Origin: Desulfatirhabdium butyrativorans
GTDB taxonomy: Bacteria; Desulfobacterota; Desulfobacteria; Desulfobacterales; JAIFKL01
Reading direction: 5' to 3'
DNA length: 5,228 nucleotides
Assembly (NCBI GenBank): GCA_022736535.1
Contig: DZCT01000187.1
Coordinates: 1 to 5,228, forward strand
Part shown: in pieces, positions 1 through 5,071 of the stretch
Layout of the letters: each line of letters starts with the position of its first letter
Position numbering within the stretch: the stretch's first letter is position 1
Notes under the pieces: generated by a model
The model's input: the letters and a program-made list of their open reading frames with translations, nothing else
The model's database searches: none
Told to the model about the DNA's origin: nothing
Position numbers and translations under genes: made by a program

Positions 1-28
1 GGTAGTGATATAGTGATGGTGATTAATT

Positions 29-34
29 TATAAT
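29..34 (+). promoter_or_regulatory. Candidate -10 element in an AT-rich leader
   Basis: A perfect TATAAT hexamer lies about 45 bases before the small reading frame that starts at 80, inside a strongly AT-rich stretch (positions 22-65). No good -35 hexamer is seen 16-18 bases upstream; the sequence there instead contains TAGTGAT at 3-9 and again at 11-17, followed by GTGAT at 19-23, spaced by 8 bases. In DNA this AT-rich a TATAAT match is easily fortuitous, so this is a weak call. Confidence 0.2.
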
Positions 35-65
35 AACAAATAATTATTATATAGTACAACTAATT

Positions 66-73
66 AAAGGAGA
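66..73 (+). promoter_or_regulatory. Strong ribosome binding site before a 25-codon frame
   Basis: AAAGGAGA is a near-ideal Shine-Dalgarno match, six bases before the ATG at 80. It is the best reason to treat the very short downstream frame as translated, or as the 5' remnant of a once longer gene. Confidence 0.5.
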
Positions 74-79
74 CAAAAA

Positions 80-157
80 ATGAGAGATATAATCTGCCCC
101 CGCTGCAATTTAAAAAAAAGCCGGAAACGGCTTCCGAAGGAAAAATTCGTCTCATAA
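80..157 (+). CDS. Short CPRC-containing peptide or 5' remnant of a zinc-ribbon gene
   Basis: An ATG-to-TAA frame of 25 codons, not recognised as a known gene. It begins MRDIICPRCNLKK and continues with a basic stretch rich in Lys and Arg. The Cys6-Pro-Arg-Cys9 pair resembles one knuckle of a zinc ribbon; the second Cys pair that a zinc ribbon needs is missing, and the frame stops 16 residues later. Start choice rests on the AAAGGAGA site at 66-73, six bases upstream. A one-base slip near codon 21 would extend the frame by only about a dozen codons to another TAA at 178-180, so a simple frameshift does not restore a full-length protein. The second half of the frame coincides with a terminator-like hairpin (112-133). 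Most likely it is the stub of a truncated gene with its translation start preserved, or a genuine small basic peptide; random chance is not excluded. Confidence 0.35.
   Translation: MRDIICPRCNLKKSRKRLPKEKFVS
112..133 (-). terminator. Rho-independent terminator reading leftwards
   Basis: On the minus strand a 6-bp stem (AAGCCG at 133-128 with CGGCTT at 123-118) closes a four-base loop and runs directly into a T tract of eight (119-112). This is the classical intrinsic terminator arrangement. On the plus strand the same stem has a GAAA tetraloop but an A tract before it and no T tract after it, so termination would be leftward only. No convincing minus-strand gene lies immediately upstream, so the transcript it would end is unknown; it may stop antisense transcription from the repeat region. 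Confidence 0.45.
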
Positions 158-229
158 CTGAGTGTGATGAAATCCGGTCATAATGTCTAGAATAAAAAGA
201 ATAATACTGAATCTCTATTGAAAGTATTT

Positions 230-373
230 CCGCAGATTTGTTTCCCACAGAGTTCACAGAGTTTTTTCCCACAGAGTTCACAGAGAATACACAGAGATCA
301 CAGAGTTTTTAAAATCTCTGTGCGCTCTGCGGTTTTTTCACGCTCTGTGAACTCTGTGGGAAACAATCTGCGG
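230..373. repeat. Imperfect long inverted repeat of CACAGAG / CTCTGTG units
   Basis: Six CACAGAG heptamers start at 246, 255, 270, 279, 290 and 299. They are mirrored by CTCTGTG units at 316, 343 and 352, plus the variant CTCTGCG at 325. Within pairs the spacing is 9 bases. The outermost arms, 230-261 and 343-373, are complementary over about 31 bases with one indel and include the CCGCAGATT...GTTTCCC edge on each side. The left arm carries the CCCACAGAGTTCACAGAG module twice in tandem (244-261 and 268-285), the right arm once. The centre (306-314) is a T run followed by an A run. This looks like an intergenic palindromic repeat family or decayed mobile element rather than a gene; no transposase is present. 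Confidence 0.8.
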
Positions 374-453
374 GAAACAATATCATATAAAGTCAAAAGA
401 GATTCGGTATAAGTGCCGGATACGGTCTGCAATTGATGCTGCAACAGAAGAAA

Positions 454-475
454 CTGCCGGCTTTCACGCCGGCAG
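454..475. repeat. Perfect GC-rich hairpin in the dehydrogenase leader
   Basis: CTGCCGGC (454-461) and GCCGGCAG (468-475) form a perfect 8-bp stem around the six-base loop TTTCAC. No T tract follows on the plus strand, and on the minus strand only TTTC follows the stem, so it is not a classical terminator. It could be a REP-type palindrome or an RNA stabiliser if the dehydrogenase transcript starts upstream of it. Confidence 0.55.
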
Positions 476-635
476 CCGGGGCAGGGAAGGTGCGAAATAT
501 CTGCGGAATCCGCTTCCGCCGGAAGAATGTTATGATTTTTTGTCCGGAAGTCTATTCAAACTCACTTAATTTTAATAATATGAAACATCATTTTCACACA
601 AGGATTTTCCATCACAGCTTTTTAATGTCCTTGCA

Positions 636-654
636 ATCACGACTTTTATGTGAT
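636..654. promoter_or_regulatory. Operator-like inverted repeat near a possible promoter
   Basis: ATCAC (636-640) and GTGAT (650-654) are perfect inverted half-sites separated by 9 bases. They overlap a weak promoter candidate: TTGCAA (631-636) and an extended -10-like TG-T-GATAAA (649-657), whose spacing of 15 bases is short. The half-site order is opposite to that of a CRP site. The position, about 50-70 bases before the GTG start, suits a regulator of the dehydrogenase, but half-sites of 5 bases can arise by chance. Confidence 0.2.
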
Positions 655-687
655 AAATCCTGCTTAATTTTATGTTTAAATTCAACA

Positions 688-694
688 AAAGGAG
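688..694 (+). promoter_or_regulatory. Ribosome binding site that fixes the dehydrogenase start
   Basis: AAAGGAG lies eight bases before the GTG at 703. It decides between this GTG and the longer open frame that extends back to 433: only the GTG gives a normal family N terminus and has a proper ribosome binding site. Confidence 0.85.
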
Positions 695-702
695 CGAAGA
701 AC

Positions 703-1860
703 GTGGATTTTGAACTTAAAAAAGAGCAGAAAGACATTCAGAAAGCGGTCAGGGATTTTGTAAAGGGCGAATTTAAAAAAGACGTGATTCTGGAATTGGA
801 AGAAAAGCACGAGTATCCTGAAAAAATGTGGAAAAAAGCCGCGGAACTCGGTTTTATCGGCATCCATTTTCCGGAAGAATACGGCGGACAGGGCATGGGC
901 GTTTTTGAAAACATTCTGGTCGCCGAAGAACTCTGCCGAGGAGATTCGTCCGTGGGCGCGTGCCTTGTGCTGGCGGACTTTGCGTCTGAAATCGTCCTGC
1001 ATTTCGGAAGCGATGAGCAGAAGAAAAAATGGCTGCCCCAGGTAGCGGAAGGCAAAGTGCTTTCCTGCGGGGCATTCACAGAACCGGATCACGGCTCGGA
1101 TATCACATCCATGAACACCGCCGCCGTAAAAGACGGGAATGAATGGGTGATCAACGGCACGAAGATTTTCATCACCAACGGCGGTCCCCTCGCCGGTTTT
1201 TACAGCGTGCTGTGTCAGACCGACCCGGAAGCAAAACCCGGTTACCGTGGACTGAGCCTGATTCTGGTTGAAGCAGACCGTCCCGGGGTTTCCGCCGCGA
1301 GCGTGGGAACAAAGATGGGCATCCGCACCATGCACACCGCAGAAGTCAATTTCAAAGATGTGCGTGTGCCGCTGTCCAATCTCATCGGCAAAGAAGGCAA
1401 GGGCTTTTATCAGGTGCTTGAATTTTTTGATGAAAGCCGGATTCTCATCGGCGCGCAGGGCCTCGGCACCGCGCAGGGCGCGTTTGACCGTGCGCTGGCT
1501 TATGTGAAATCCAGAGAGCAGTTCGGCAAGAAAATTGCGGATTTTCAGATCACGCAGCACAAGCTCGCGGATATGGCAACAAAAATTGAAATGGCTCGGA
1601 TGCTGGTTTACAAAGCCGCGTGGAATTTCGATCAGGGCAGAATTGATCCCAAGCTGACCTCCATGGCAAAAATGGTGGCGGGGCGCACGGCTGTTGAAGT
1701 GGCTGACGAGGCGATTCAACTGCTGGGCGGCTACGGCTATATGCTCGAATACGAAGTGGAACGCTTCTACCGGGACGCCAAAATCTGCGAACTCTACGAA
1801 GGCACAAAAGAAATCCAGAAAAACACCATCGCCAGCGCATTGCTCGGAAAACTTAAATAA
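703..1860 (+). CDS. Acyl-CoA dehydrogenase (FAD flavoprotein)
   Basis: This cytoplasmic FAD enzyme makes the alpha,beta double bond in an acyl-CoA and hands electrons to electron-transfer flavoprotein. The product is 385 residues, the usual length for the family. The GTG start follows an AAAGGAG site and gives the expected (M)DFELKKEQ opening. The three usual domains are visible: N-terminal helical (about 1-115), middle beta (about 120-215, with the flavin/substrate signature FTEPDHGSD at 125-133) and C-terminal helical (about 225-380). Other family motifs are ESRILIGAQGLG (244-255), REQFGKKIADFQ (271-282), QLLGGYGY (339-346) and YEGTKEIQ (365-372). Glu366 in the last motif sits where the catalytic base of MCAD-type enzymes lies. 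The substrate cannot be read from the sequence: short-chain, branched or cyclic acyl-CoA are all possible. An acidic residue, Asp92, lies in the helix that lines the acyl pocket in relatives. No ETF, thiolase or CoA ligase gene is adjacent; ubiB follows after 84 bases. Confidence 0.95.
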   Translation: MDFELKKEQKDIQKAVRDFVKGEFKKDVILELEEKHEYPEKMWKKAAELGFIGIHFPEEYGGQGMGVFENILVAEELCRGDSSVGACLVLADFASEIVLHFGSDEQKKKWLPQVAEGKVLSCGAFTEPDHGSDITSMNTAAVKDGNEWVINGTKIFITNGGPLAGFYSVLCQTDPEAKPGYRGLSLILVEADRPGVSAASVGTKMGIRTMHTAEVNFKDVRVPLSNLIGKEGKGFYQVLEFFDESRILIGAQGLGTAQGAFDRALAYVKSREQFGKKIADFQITQHKLADMATKIEMARMLVYKAAWNFDQGRIDPKLTSMAKMVAGRTAVEVADEAIQLLGGYGYMLEYEVERFYRDAKICELYEGTKEIQKNTIASALLGKLK

Positions 1861-1882
1861 GTGAAAAGAAGGTGAGAAGTAC

Positions 1883-1940
1883 GGGGTGAGGGGTCAGAGG
1901 CGATCTCACCTCTGACCCCATACCTCTAACCCCTGACCCC
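1883..1940 (+). promoter_or_regulatory. Two mutually exclusive hairpins before ubiB
   Basis: The G-rich segment 1883-1900 can pair in two ways. GGGGTCAGAGG (1890-1900) is perfectly complementary to 1909-1919, an 11-bp stem with an 8-base loop. The longer segment 1883-1900 also matches 1923-1940 (CCTCTAACCCCTGACCCC) at 16 of 18 positions, ending four bases before the ubiB ATG. No T tract follows either stem, so a standard intrinsic terminator is not indicated. The repeated ACCTCTRACCCC wording suggests a dispersed intergenic repeat; whether the alternative folding regulates ubiB is inference. Confidence 0.6.
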
Positions 1941-1944
1941 CTTC

Positions 1945-3645
1945 ATGTTCAGTATAAAAAAAATCGGTATTCTCGGGCGGACTTACCGCCATCTGAATCG
2001 TTACCGTCAGATTCTGACGATTCTCTTCAAATACGGCTTCGGCGATCTGATTGAACGGCTGAACATAGATCAGTATGTTGAAGTCGGTCTTCAGATGATC
2101 TTAAACAAGAAGCGCTCTCTGAAGGTGGAAAAACTGAAGGGGGCTGAACGAATCCGGATGGTGATTGAAGAATTGGGACCCACCTATATCAAGCTCGGAC
2201 AGGCGCTTTCCACCCGCTCCGACCTGATTCCGCCCGAATTTCTGCCCTATCTCTATCTGCTTCAGGACCGGGTCCGTCCTTGTCCCTTTGAGGAAATCAG
2301 AGAGATTCTCGAATCAGAACTGAAACATCCTATAGAACACCTCTTTGATTTTTTTGACAAAAACCCCATTGCTTCCGCTTCCATCGGACAGGTTCACAAG
2401 GCGCAGCTCAAAAACGGCGAGCCGGTTGCGGTGAAAGTGCAGCGCCCCGGCATCAAAGACACCATCGAAGTTGATCTTGAAATCATGTTTCATCTCGCCA
2501 CCCTCATGGAACGGCATATTGATGAAATGGCGATTTACCGGCCCGTGATGATTGTCGAGGAATTTACACGGATGCTTGAAAAAGAGACGGATTATTCTGT
2601 TGAAGCCGCGAGCATGGAGCGTTTTGCCCGCCAGTTTCGCAGCGATCCTTTTATTTATATCCCGAAAGTTTTTCACGGCACGTCTTCCGAGCGGGTGCTG
2701 ACAATGGAATTTATAAAAGGCATCAAAATTTCCGAAGTTTCCCGAATAGATGCTGCGGGATTGGACCGAAAACTTATCAATTCACGAGGCGCGGGCTGCT
2801 TTCTGAGGCAGGTATTTGAGTACGGTTTTTTTCATGCGGACCCGCATCCCGGCAATATTCGGGTTTTGCCGGACAATGTGATCTGTCTGCTGGATTTCGG
2901 CATGGTCGGCTCTGTTGACAGAAATACACGGGAAGATTTTGTTGATCTGCTCGAAGCGATGGTGCATCGGAATGAACTGAAAGCCGCCCAGATTGTTCTG
3001 AGGCTGACCTCTTGGGAAGAAGAGCCGGATATTCGTCTGCTTCAGCGGGAAGTGGCTGATTTTATGGGCAGACATCTTTATAAACCTCTCAAAGACATTA
3101 AAATCGGTAAGGTGTTGCAGGATTTGCTTGATCTGGTGTCCCGGCACCGGCTCAGAATCCCGCCGGATATTTTTTTTGTGATGAAAGCCTTCGGGACCAT
3201 AGAAGGCATTTCGCTGCTGCTTGACCCGGATTTTGATATGGTGACAGAAGTTGCGCCCTTTATTGAAAAGATAAAACTTGCAAGGTTTTCTCCGGGGCGG
3301 CTCAAAGACGATGCGCTCGGCGTATTGTCGGAAATGCTGCAATTCATACGGCAGTTTCCGAAAGACACGCTTGAAATCACCCGTCTGATCCGCCAGCAGA
3401 AACTTGTGGTGAAAGTCGAGCATCGGGGACTTGATCCCATGATTCGTACTTATGAGCAGATCAGCAGCAGAATTGCCTTTTCCGTGATTATCGCCGCGCT
3501 GATTATCGGTTCCGCGCTGATTGTGGTTTCTGAAATTCCGCCCCTGCTCTTCGGCGTTTCTCTGATCGGAATTGTGCTTTTTATTGTGGCGGCGGTCATG
3601 GGCTTATGGCTGCTCTCGGCAATTCTGAGGCGGGGCGGATTGTAG
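1945..3645 (+). CDS. ubiB: UbiB/ABC1 (ADCK)-family atypical protein kinase-like ATPase, membrane anchored
   Basis: The 566-residue product has the full set of UbiB/COQ8 motifs: KLGQ (83-86) in the N-terminal extension that is specific to the family, the Ala/Ser-rich nucleotide loop SASIGQVH (144-151), the lysine of VAVK (Lys164), the ExD motif Glu214-Thr-Asp216, the catalytic-loop-like HADPHPGN (297-304) and the metal-binding DFG (317-319). Two hydrophobic segments close the protein (about 511-528 and 533-558), placing it on the inner membrane. Family members support ubiquinone biosynthesis or lipid distribution through ATPase activity; in an anaerobe the likely counterpart is menaquinone, which is inference. 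The start is constrained: an in-frame TAA lies at 1927-1929 and ATG 1945 is the first usable codon, giving the conserved GRTYRHLNRYRQIL opening. Oddly there is no Shine-Dalgarno sequence; the preceding bases are C-rich and resemble the anti-Shine-Dalgarno sense. It lies 84 bases after the dehydrogenase and converges on ubiX. Confidence 0.93.
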   Translation: MFSIKKIGILGRTYRHLNRYRQILTILFKYGFGDLIERLNIDQYVEVGLQMILNKKRSLKVEKLKGAERIRMVIEELGPTYIKLGQALSTRSDLIPPEFLPYLYLLQDRVRPCPFEEIREILESELKHPIEHLFDFFDKNPIASASIGQVHKAQLKNGEPVAVKVQRPGIKDTIEVDLEIMFHLATLMERHIDEMAIYRPVMIVEEFTRMLEKETDYSVEAASMERFARQFRSDPFIYIPKVFHGTSSERVLTMEFIKGIKISEVSRIDAAGLDRKLINSRGAGCFLRQVFEYGFFHADPHPGNIRVLPDNVICLLDFGMVGSVDRNTREDFVDLLEAMVHRNELKAAQIVLRLTSWEEEPDIRLLQREVADFMGRHLYKPLKDIKIGKVLQDLLDLVSRHRLRIPPDIFFVMKAFGTIEGISLLLDPDFDMVTEVAPFIEKIKLARFSPGRLKDDALGVLSEMLQFIRQFPKDTLEITRLIRQQKLVVKVEHRGLDPMIRTYEQISSRIAFSVIIAALIIGSALIVVSEIPPLLFGVSLIGIVLFIVAAVMGLWLLSAILRRGGL

Positions 3646-3668
3646 GGTGGGCAGCTTGCTGCCCGCCC
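3645..3668. terminator. Strong hairpin between convergent ubiB and ubiX
   Basis: GGGTGGGCAG (3645-3654) pairs with CTGCCCGCCC... at 3659-3668 over ten positions (one G-T wobble) around the four-base loop CTTG. It begins at the last base of the ubiB stop codon and is 17 bases beyond the ubiX stop. A run of five T follows on the plus strand only at 3683-3687, some 14 bases after the stem, and there is none on the minus side. It probably ends or protects both convergent transcripts, but not by the textbook stem-plus-T-tract layout. The GTAGGGTGGGCAGCTTGCTG wording looks like a dispersed repeat. GGCAGC (3650-3655) can alternatively pair with GCTGCC at 3674-3679, which leads into AAGTTTTT. Confidence 0.6.
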
Positions 3669-3685
3669 TGCACGCTGCCAAGTTT

Positions 3686-4249
3686 TTACTCCCAGCGTTT
3701 AAACAGATGATGTTCTATCTGAAGGTAGTCAAAAATTTTTCCGATGGTCTGATTGATAATATCGTCAATTGTTTTAGGCTGATGGTAAAAAGACGGCACC
3801 GGCGGAAGAATATGCGCGCCGATGTCCGCAGCCATGGTCATCAGCCTCAGATGCCCTTTGTGCAGCGGCGTTTCTCTCACAACTAAAACCAATTTCCGCT
3901 TTTCTTTCAGCGTCACATCAGCAGCTCTGACCAAAAGATTGGTGGTGTAGGAATTGGCAATGCCGGAGAGCGTTTTGATGGTGCAGGGAATCACAACCAT
4001 GCCCTCAGTCAGAAATGAGCCGCTGGAAAGCGCCGCGCCCACATCTTTGTCGTTATAAACCACATCAGCCATTGCCGCCACTTCTTCAGCCTTATATTCT
4101 GTCTCAATCTCGATGTTGCGTTTTCCGGATTCGGATATGATCAGATGCGTCTCGATGTCTTTCATTTCTTTCAGCAGACCGAGCATTTTCACACCGTAGA
4201 TAACGCCGCTGGCGCCTGCCATTCCGATGATAATCCGTCTTTTCTTCAT
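3686..4249 (-). CDS. ubiX: UbiX-type flavin prenyltransferase
   Basis: UbiX joins a dimethylallyl group to reduced FMN, giving prenylated FMN, the cofactor of UbiD-type (de)carboxylases. The 187-residue product fits the family length. Visible motifs are the nucleotide/phosphate loop GMAGASG (9-15, with Ser14), SGSFLTEGMVVIPCT (76-90), NLLVRAADVTLKEKR (104-118), VVRETPLH (123-130) and PPVPSFYHQP (149-158), then the C-terminal RW. Measured against the Pseudomonas aeruginosa enzyme as I recall it, Arg108, Lys115, Arg125, Glu126, Tyr155 and Trp186 fall at the positions of active-site residues 122, 129, 139, 140, 169 and 200; position 185 there (Arg) is Lys171 here. The ATG follows an AGAGAGGA site. 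No ubiD is in the window, so whether it serves menaquinone synthesis or aromatic acid metabolism is open. The gene starts 33 bases after the stop of the solute-binding protein, so co-transcription is likely. Confidence 0.94.
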   Translation of the reverse strand: MKKRRIIIGMAGASGVIYGVKMLGLLKEMKDIETHLIISESGKRNIEIETEYKAEEVAAMADVVYNDKDVGAALSSGSFLTEGMVVIPCTIKTLSGIANSYTTNLLVRAADVTLKEKRKLVLVVRETPLHKGHLRLMTMAADIGAHILPPVPSFYHQPKTIDDIINQTIGKIFDYLQIEHHLFKRWE

Positions 4250-4256
4250 GTCTCTT

Positions 4257-4264
4257 TCCTCTCT
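4257..4264 (-). promoter_or_regulatory. Ribosome binding site of ubiX
   Basis: AGAGAGGA on the minus strand ends seven bases before the ubiX ATG. It lies within the short gap after the upstream gene, which supports independent initiation on a shared transcript. Confidence 0.65.
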
Positions 4265-4282
4265 CCGTCTGATAAGTCATTG

Positions 4283-5011
4283 TCAAGGCTGCCAATCGTT
4301 ATAAGGATAATCAACGGGTTTCATTATTTCCTCATATCTGCCGCTTTCACGCAGTTTTTTTATCGCTGATGTCAGAATACCGTCAATTTCTCCGCCCCGT
4401 CCGCCTTTGGGCAAAATGATTTTGACTTCAAAAACTTTGTATAACTGCCTTTTAATATTTTTTAAATTGTATTCTCTGATGAGCGGATCCGAGGCGGCGT
4501 CGGCAAAAATAAAACCGTCTATTCTGCCTTCATCCACTTTTGTGAGACTGGTTTTGATTTTGGGAGAAGGATAAATTTTAAAATCAAAATATTCCACATG
4601 CGCCGCGTCTGTTTCTATGTAGTAGTCTTTCAGGCTGTCTTTATTTATCTCTTTGTTTTTATTTGAATATAAAACAAAATTGACATGAAAAATACTTTCG
4701 GTCGAATGATCGTAGTCTAAGGTATCCTCTTTTATAACAGGATTTTTGATTAAAGGTAAATGGAAGTCGGCTTTTCCGATTTTCGCAAGAAACATAGACA
4801 GTTTGAACGGAGAAATTTCAATTTCAATGTTATTTCCTGAAACTTCCGCAATGGCTCTGACCAAATCCACCAAAACGCCTTTGTCTTTGCTCTCCGCGTA
4901 AACCGGCATCTTGGCGATGCTTGCTTTCAAGTCTCTTGCCGACGCGTCAGTTCCGATGAAAACAATGAATGTCAGCAAGAGCAGAATTGCATTTCTGATA
5001 AACAGGGACAT
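4283..5011 (-). CDS. Secreted solute-binding protein, type-3 (SBP_bac_3-like) fold, ligand unknown
   Basis: The 242-residue product begins with a clear Sec signal peptide: Arg6, a hydrophobic core (about 8-20) and an Ala23-Ser-Ala25 cleavage site, so the mature protein is periplasmic. There is no lipobox cysteine. The rest follows the two-lobe type-3 binding-protein pattern: GVLVDLVRAIAEVSG (45-59), the lobe-1 stretch ending in KIGKADFHLP (77-86), a crossover strand HVNFVLYSN (109-117), KVDEGRIDGFIFAD (158-171) and the closing helix ILTSAIKKLRESGRYEEIM (212-230). The arginine-containing segment that binds the amino-acid carboxylate in classical members is not recognisable after DYDHSTES (99-106), so an amino acid ligand is doubtful. 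No permease or ATPase is nearby; it is an orphan binding protein, perhaps feeding a distant transporter or sensing. Its codons look more AT-rich than those of the acyl-CoA dehydrogenase. The start is set by AAAAGGAG nine bases upstream. ubiX follows 33 bases downstream. Confidence 0.85.
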   Translation of the reverse strand: MSLFIRNAILLLLTFIVFIGTDASARDLKASIAKMPVYAESKDKGVLVDLVRAIAEVSGNNIEIEISPFKLSMFLAKIGKADFHLPLIKNPVIKEDTLDYDHSTESIFHVNFVLYSNKNKEINKDSLKDYYIETDAAHVEYFDFKIYPSPKIKTSLTKVDEGRIDGFIFADAASDPLIREYNLKNIKRQLYKVFEVKIILPKGGRGGEIDGILTSAIKKLRESGRYEEIMKPVDYPYNDWQP

Positions 5012-5020
5012 AATTTTTCT

Positions 5021-5028
5021 CTCCTTTT
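5021..5028 (-). promoter_or_regulatory. Ribosome binding site of the solute-binding protein gene
   Basis: AAAAGGAG on the minus strand lies nine bases before the ATG at 5011 and fixes the start that yields the signal peptide. No convincing -35/-10 pair is visible between it and the repeat that begins at 5072. Confidence 0.8.
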
Positions 5029-5071
5029 GAATTTAAAAATGAAGGGTCACGCCGCCGCTCTGTTCCTGCAT

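Larger units (their letters stand above)
158..702. other. Gene-free leader region with repeats and AT-rich DNA
   Basis: No supported gene is seen on either strand in this stretch. It holds the CACAGAG inverted-repeat cluster (230-373), a GC-rich hairpin (454-475), a small CTTCC/GGAAG palindrome (513-525) and an AT-rich stretch (about 531-690) before the acyl-CoA dehydrogenase. The dehydrogenase frame stays open upstream to about 433, but that extension of 90 codons has no similarity to the family, has no ribosome binding site and runs through the hairpin. Minus-strand and plus-strand frames across 60-412 translate the repeat itself into NSVGN/NSVNS-like strings and are not credible proteins. 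Confidence 0.6.

Noticed and set aside
60..281. 73-residue minus-strand frame over the repeat and terminator
   Set aside because: Its first part is translated from the CACAGAG repeat (NSVGKNSVNSVGN) and its last part from the terminator hairpin; no domain is recognised.
241..305. DnaA-box cluster or replication origin
   Set aside because: The CCCACAGAG units are unlike TTATCCACA, and no origin-type genes such as dnaA or dnaN are present.
230..373. CRISPR array
   Set aside because: Repeat units are only 7-18 bases, spacing is 9-15 bases, orientation flips in the middle, and no cas genes are present.
636..654. CRP/FNR-type binding site
   Set aside because: The half-sites are in the order ATCAC...GTGAT, opposite to TGTGA...TCACA, and the 9-base spacing does not fit.
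433..702. 90-codon N-terminal extension of the acyl-CoA dehydrogenase frame
   Set aside because: The frame is open but has no ribosome binding site, passes through a GC hairpin and AT-rich leader, and does not resemble the family; the GTG at 703 gives the normal N terminus with a good AAAGGAG site.
682..1719. 345-residue open frame antisense to the dehydrogenase
   Set aside because: It mirrors the codon pattern of the well-supported plus-strand gene, has no recognisable domain and is rich in Phe, His and Arg as is typical of shadow frames.
1890..1941. G-quadruplex on the minus strand before ubiB
   Set aside because: Only three runs of four or more G are present within a short span, so a stable four-tract quadruplex is not supported.
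2782..3423. 213-residue open frame antisense to ubiB
   Set aside because: Shadow of ubiB with no motif and no ribosome binding site of note; ubiB motifs on the other strand are decisive.
3647..3886. 79-residue plus-strand frame after ubiB
   Set aside because: It lies over the ubiB/ubiX hairpin and the 3' part of ubiX, whose conserved motifs are on the minus strand.
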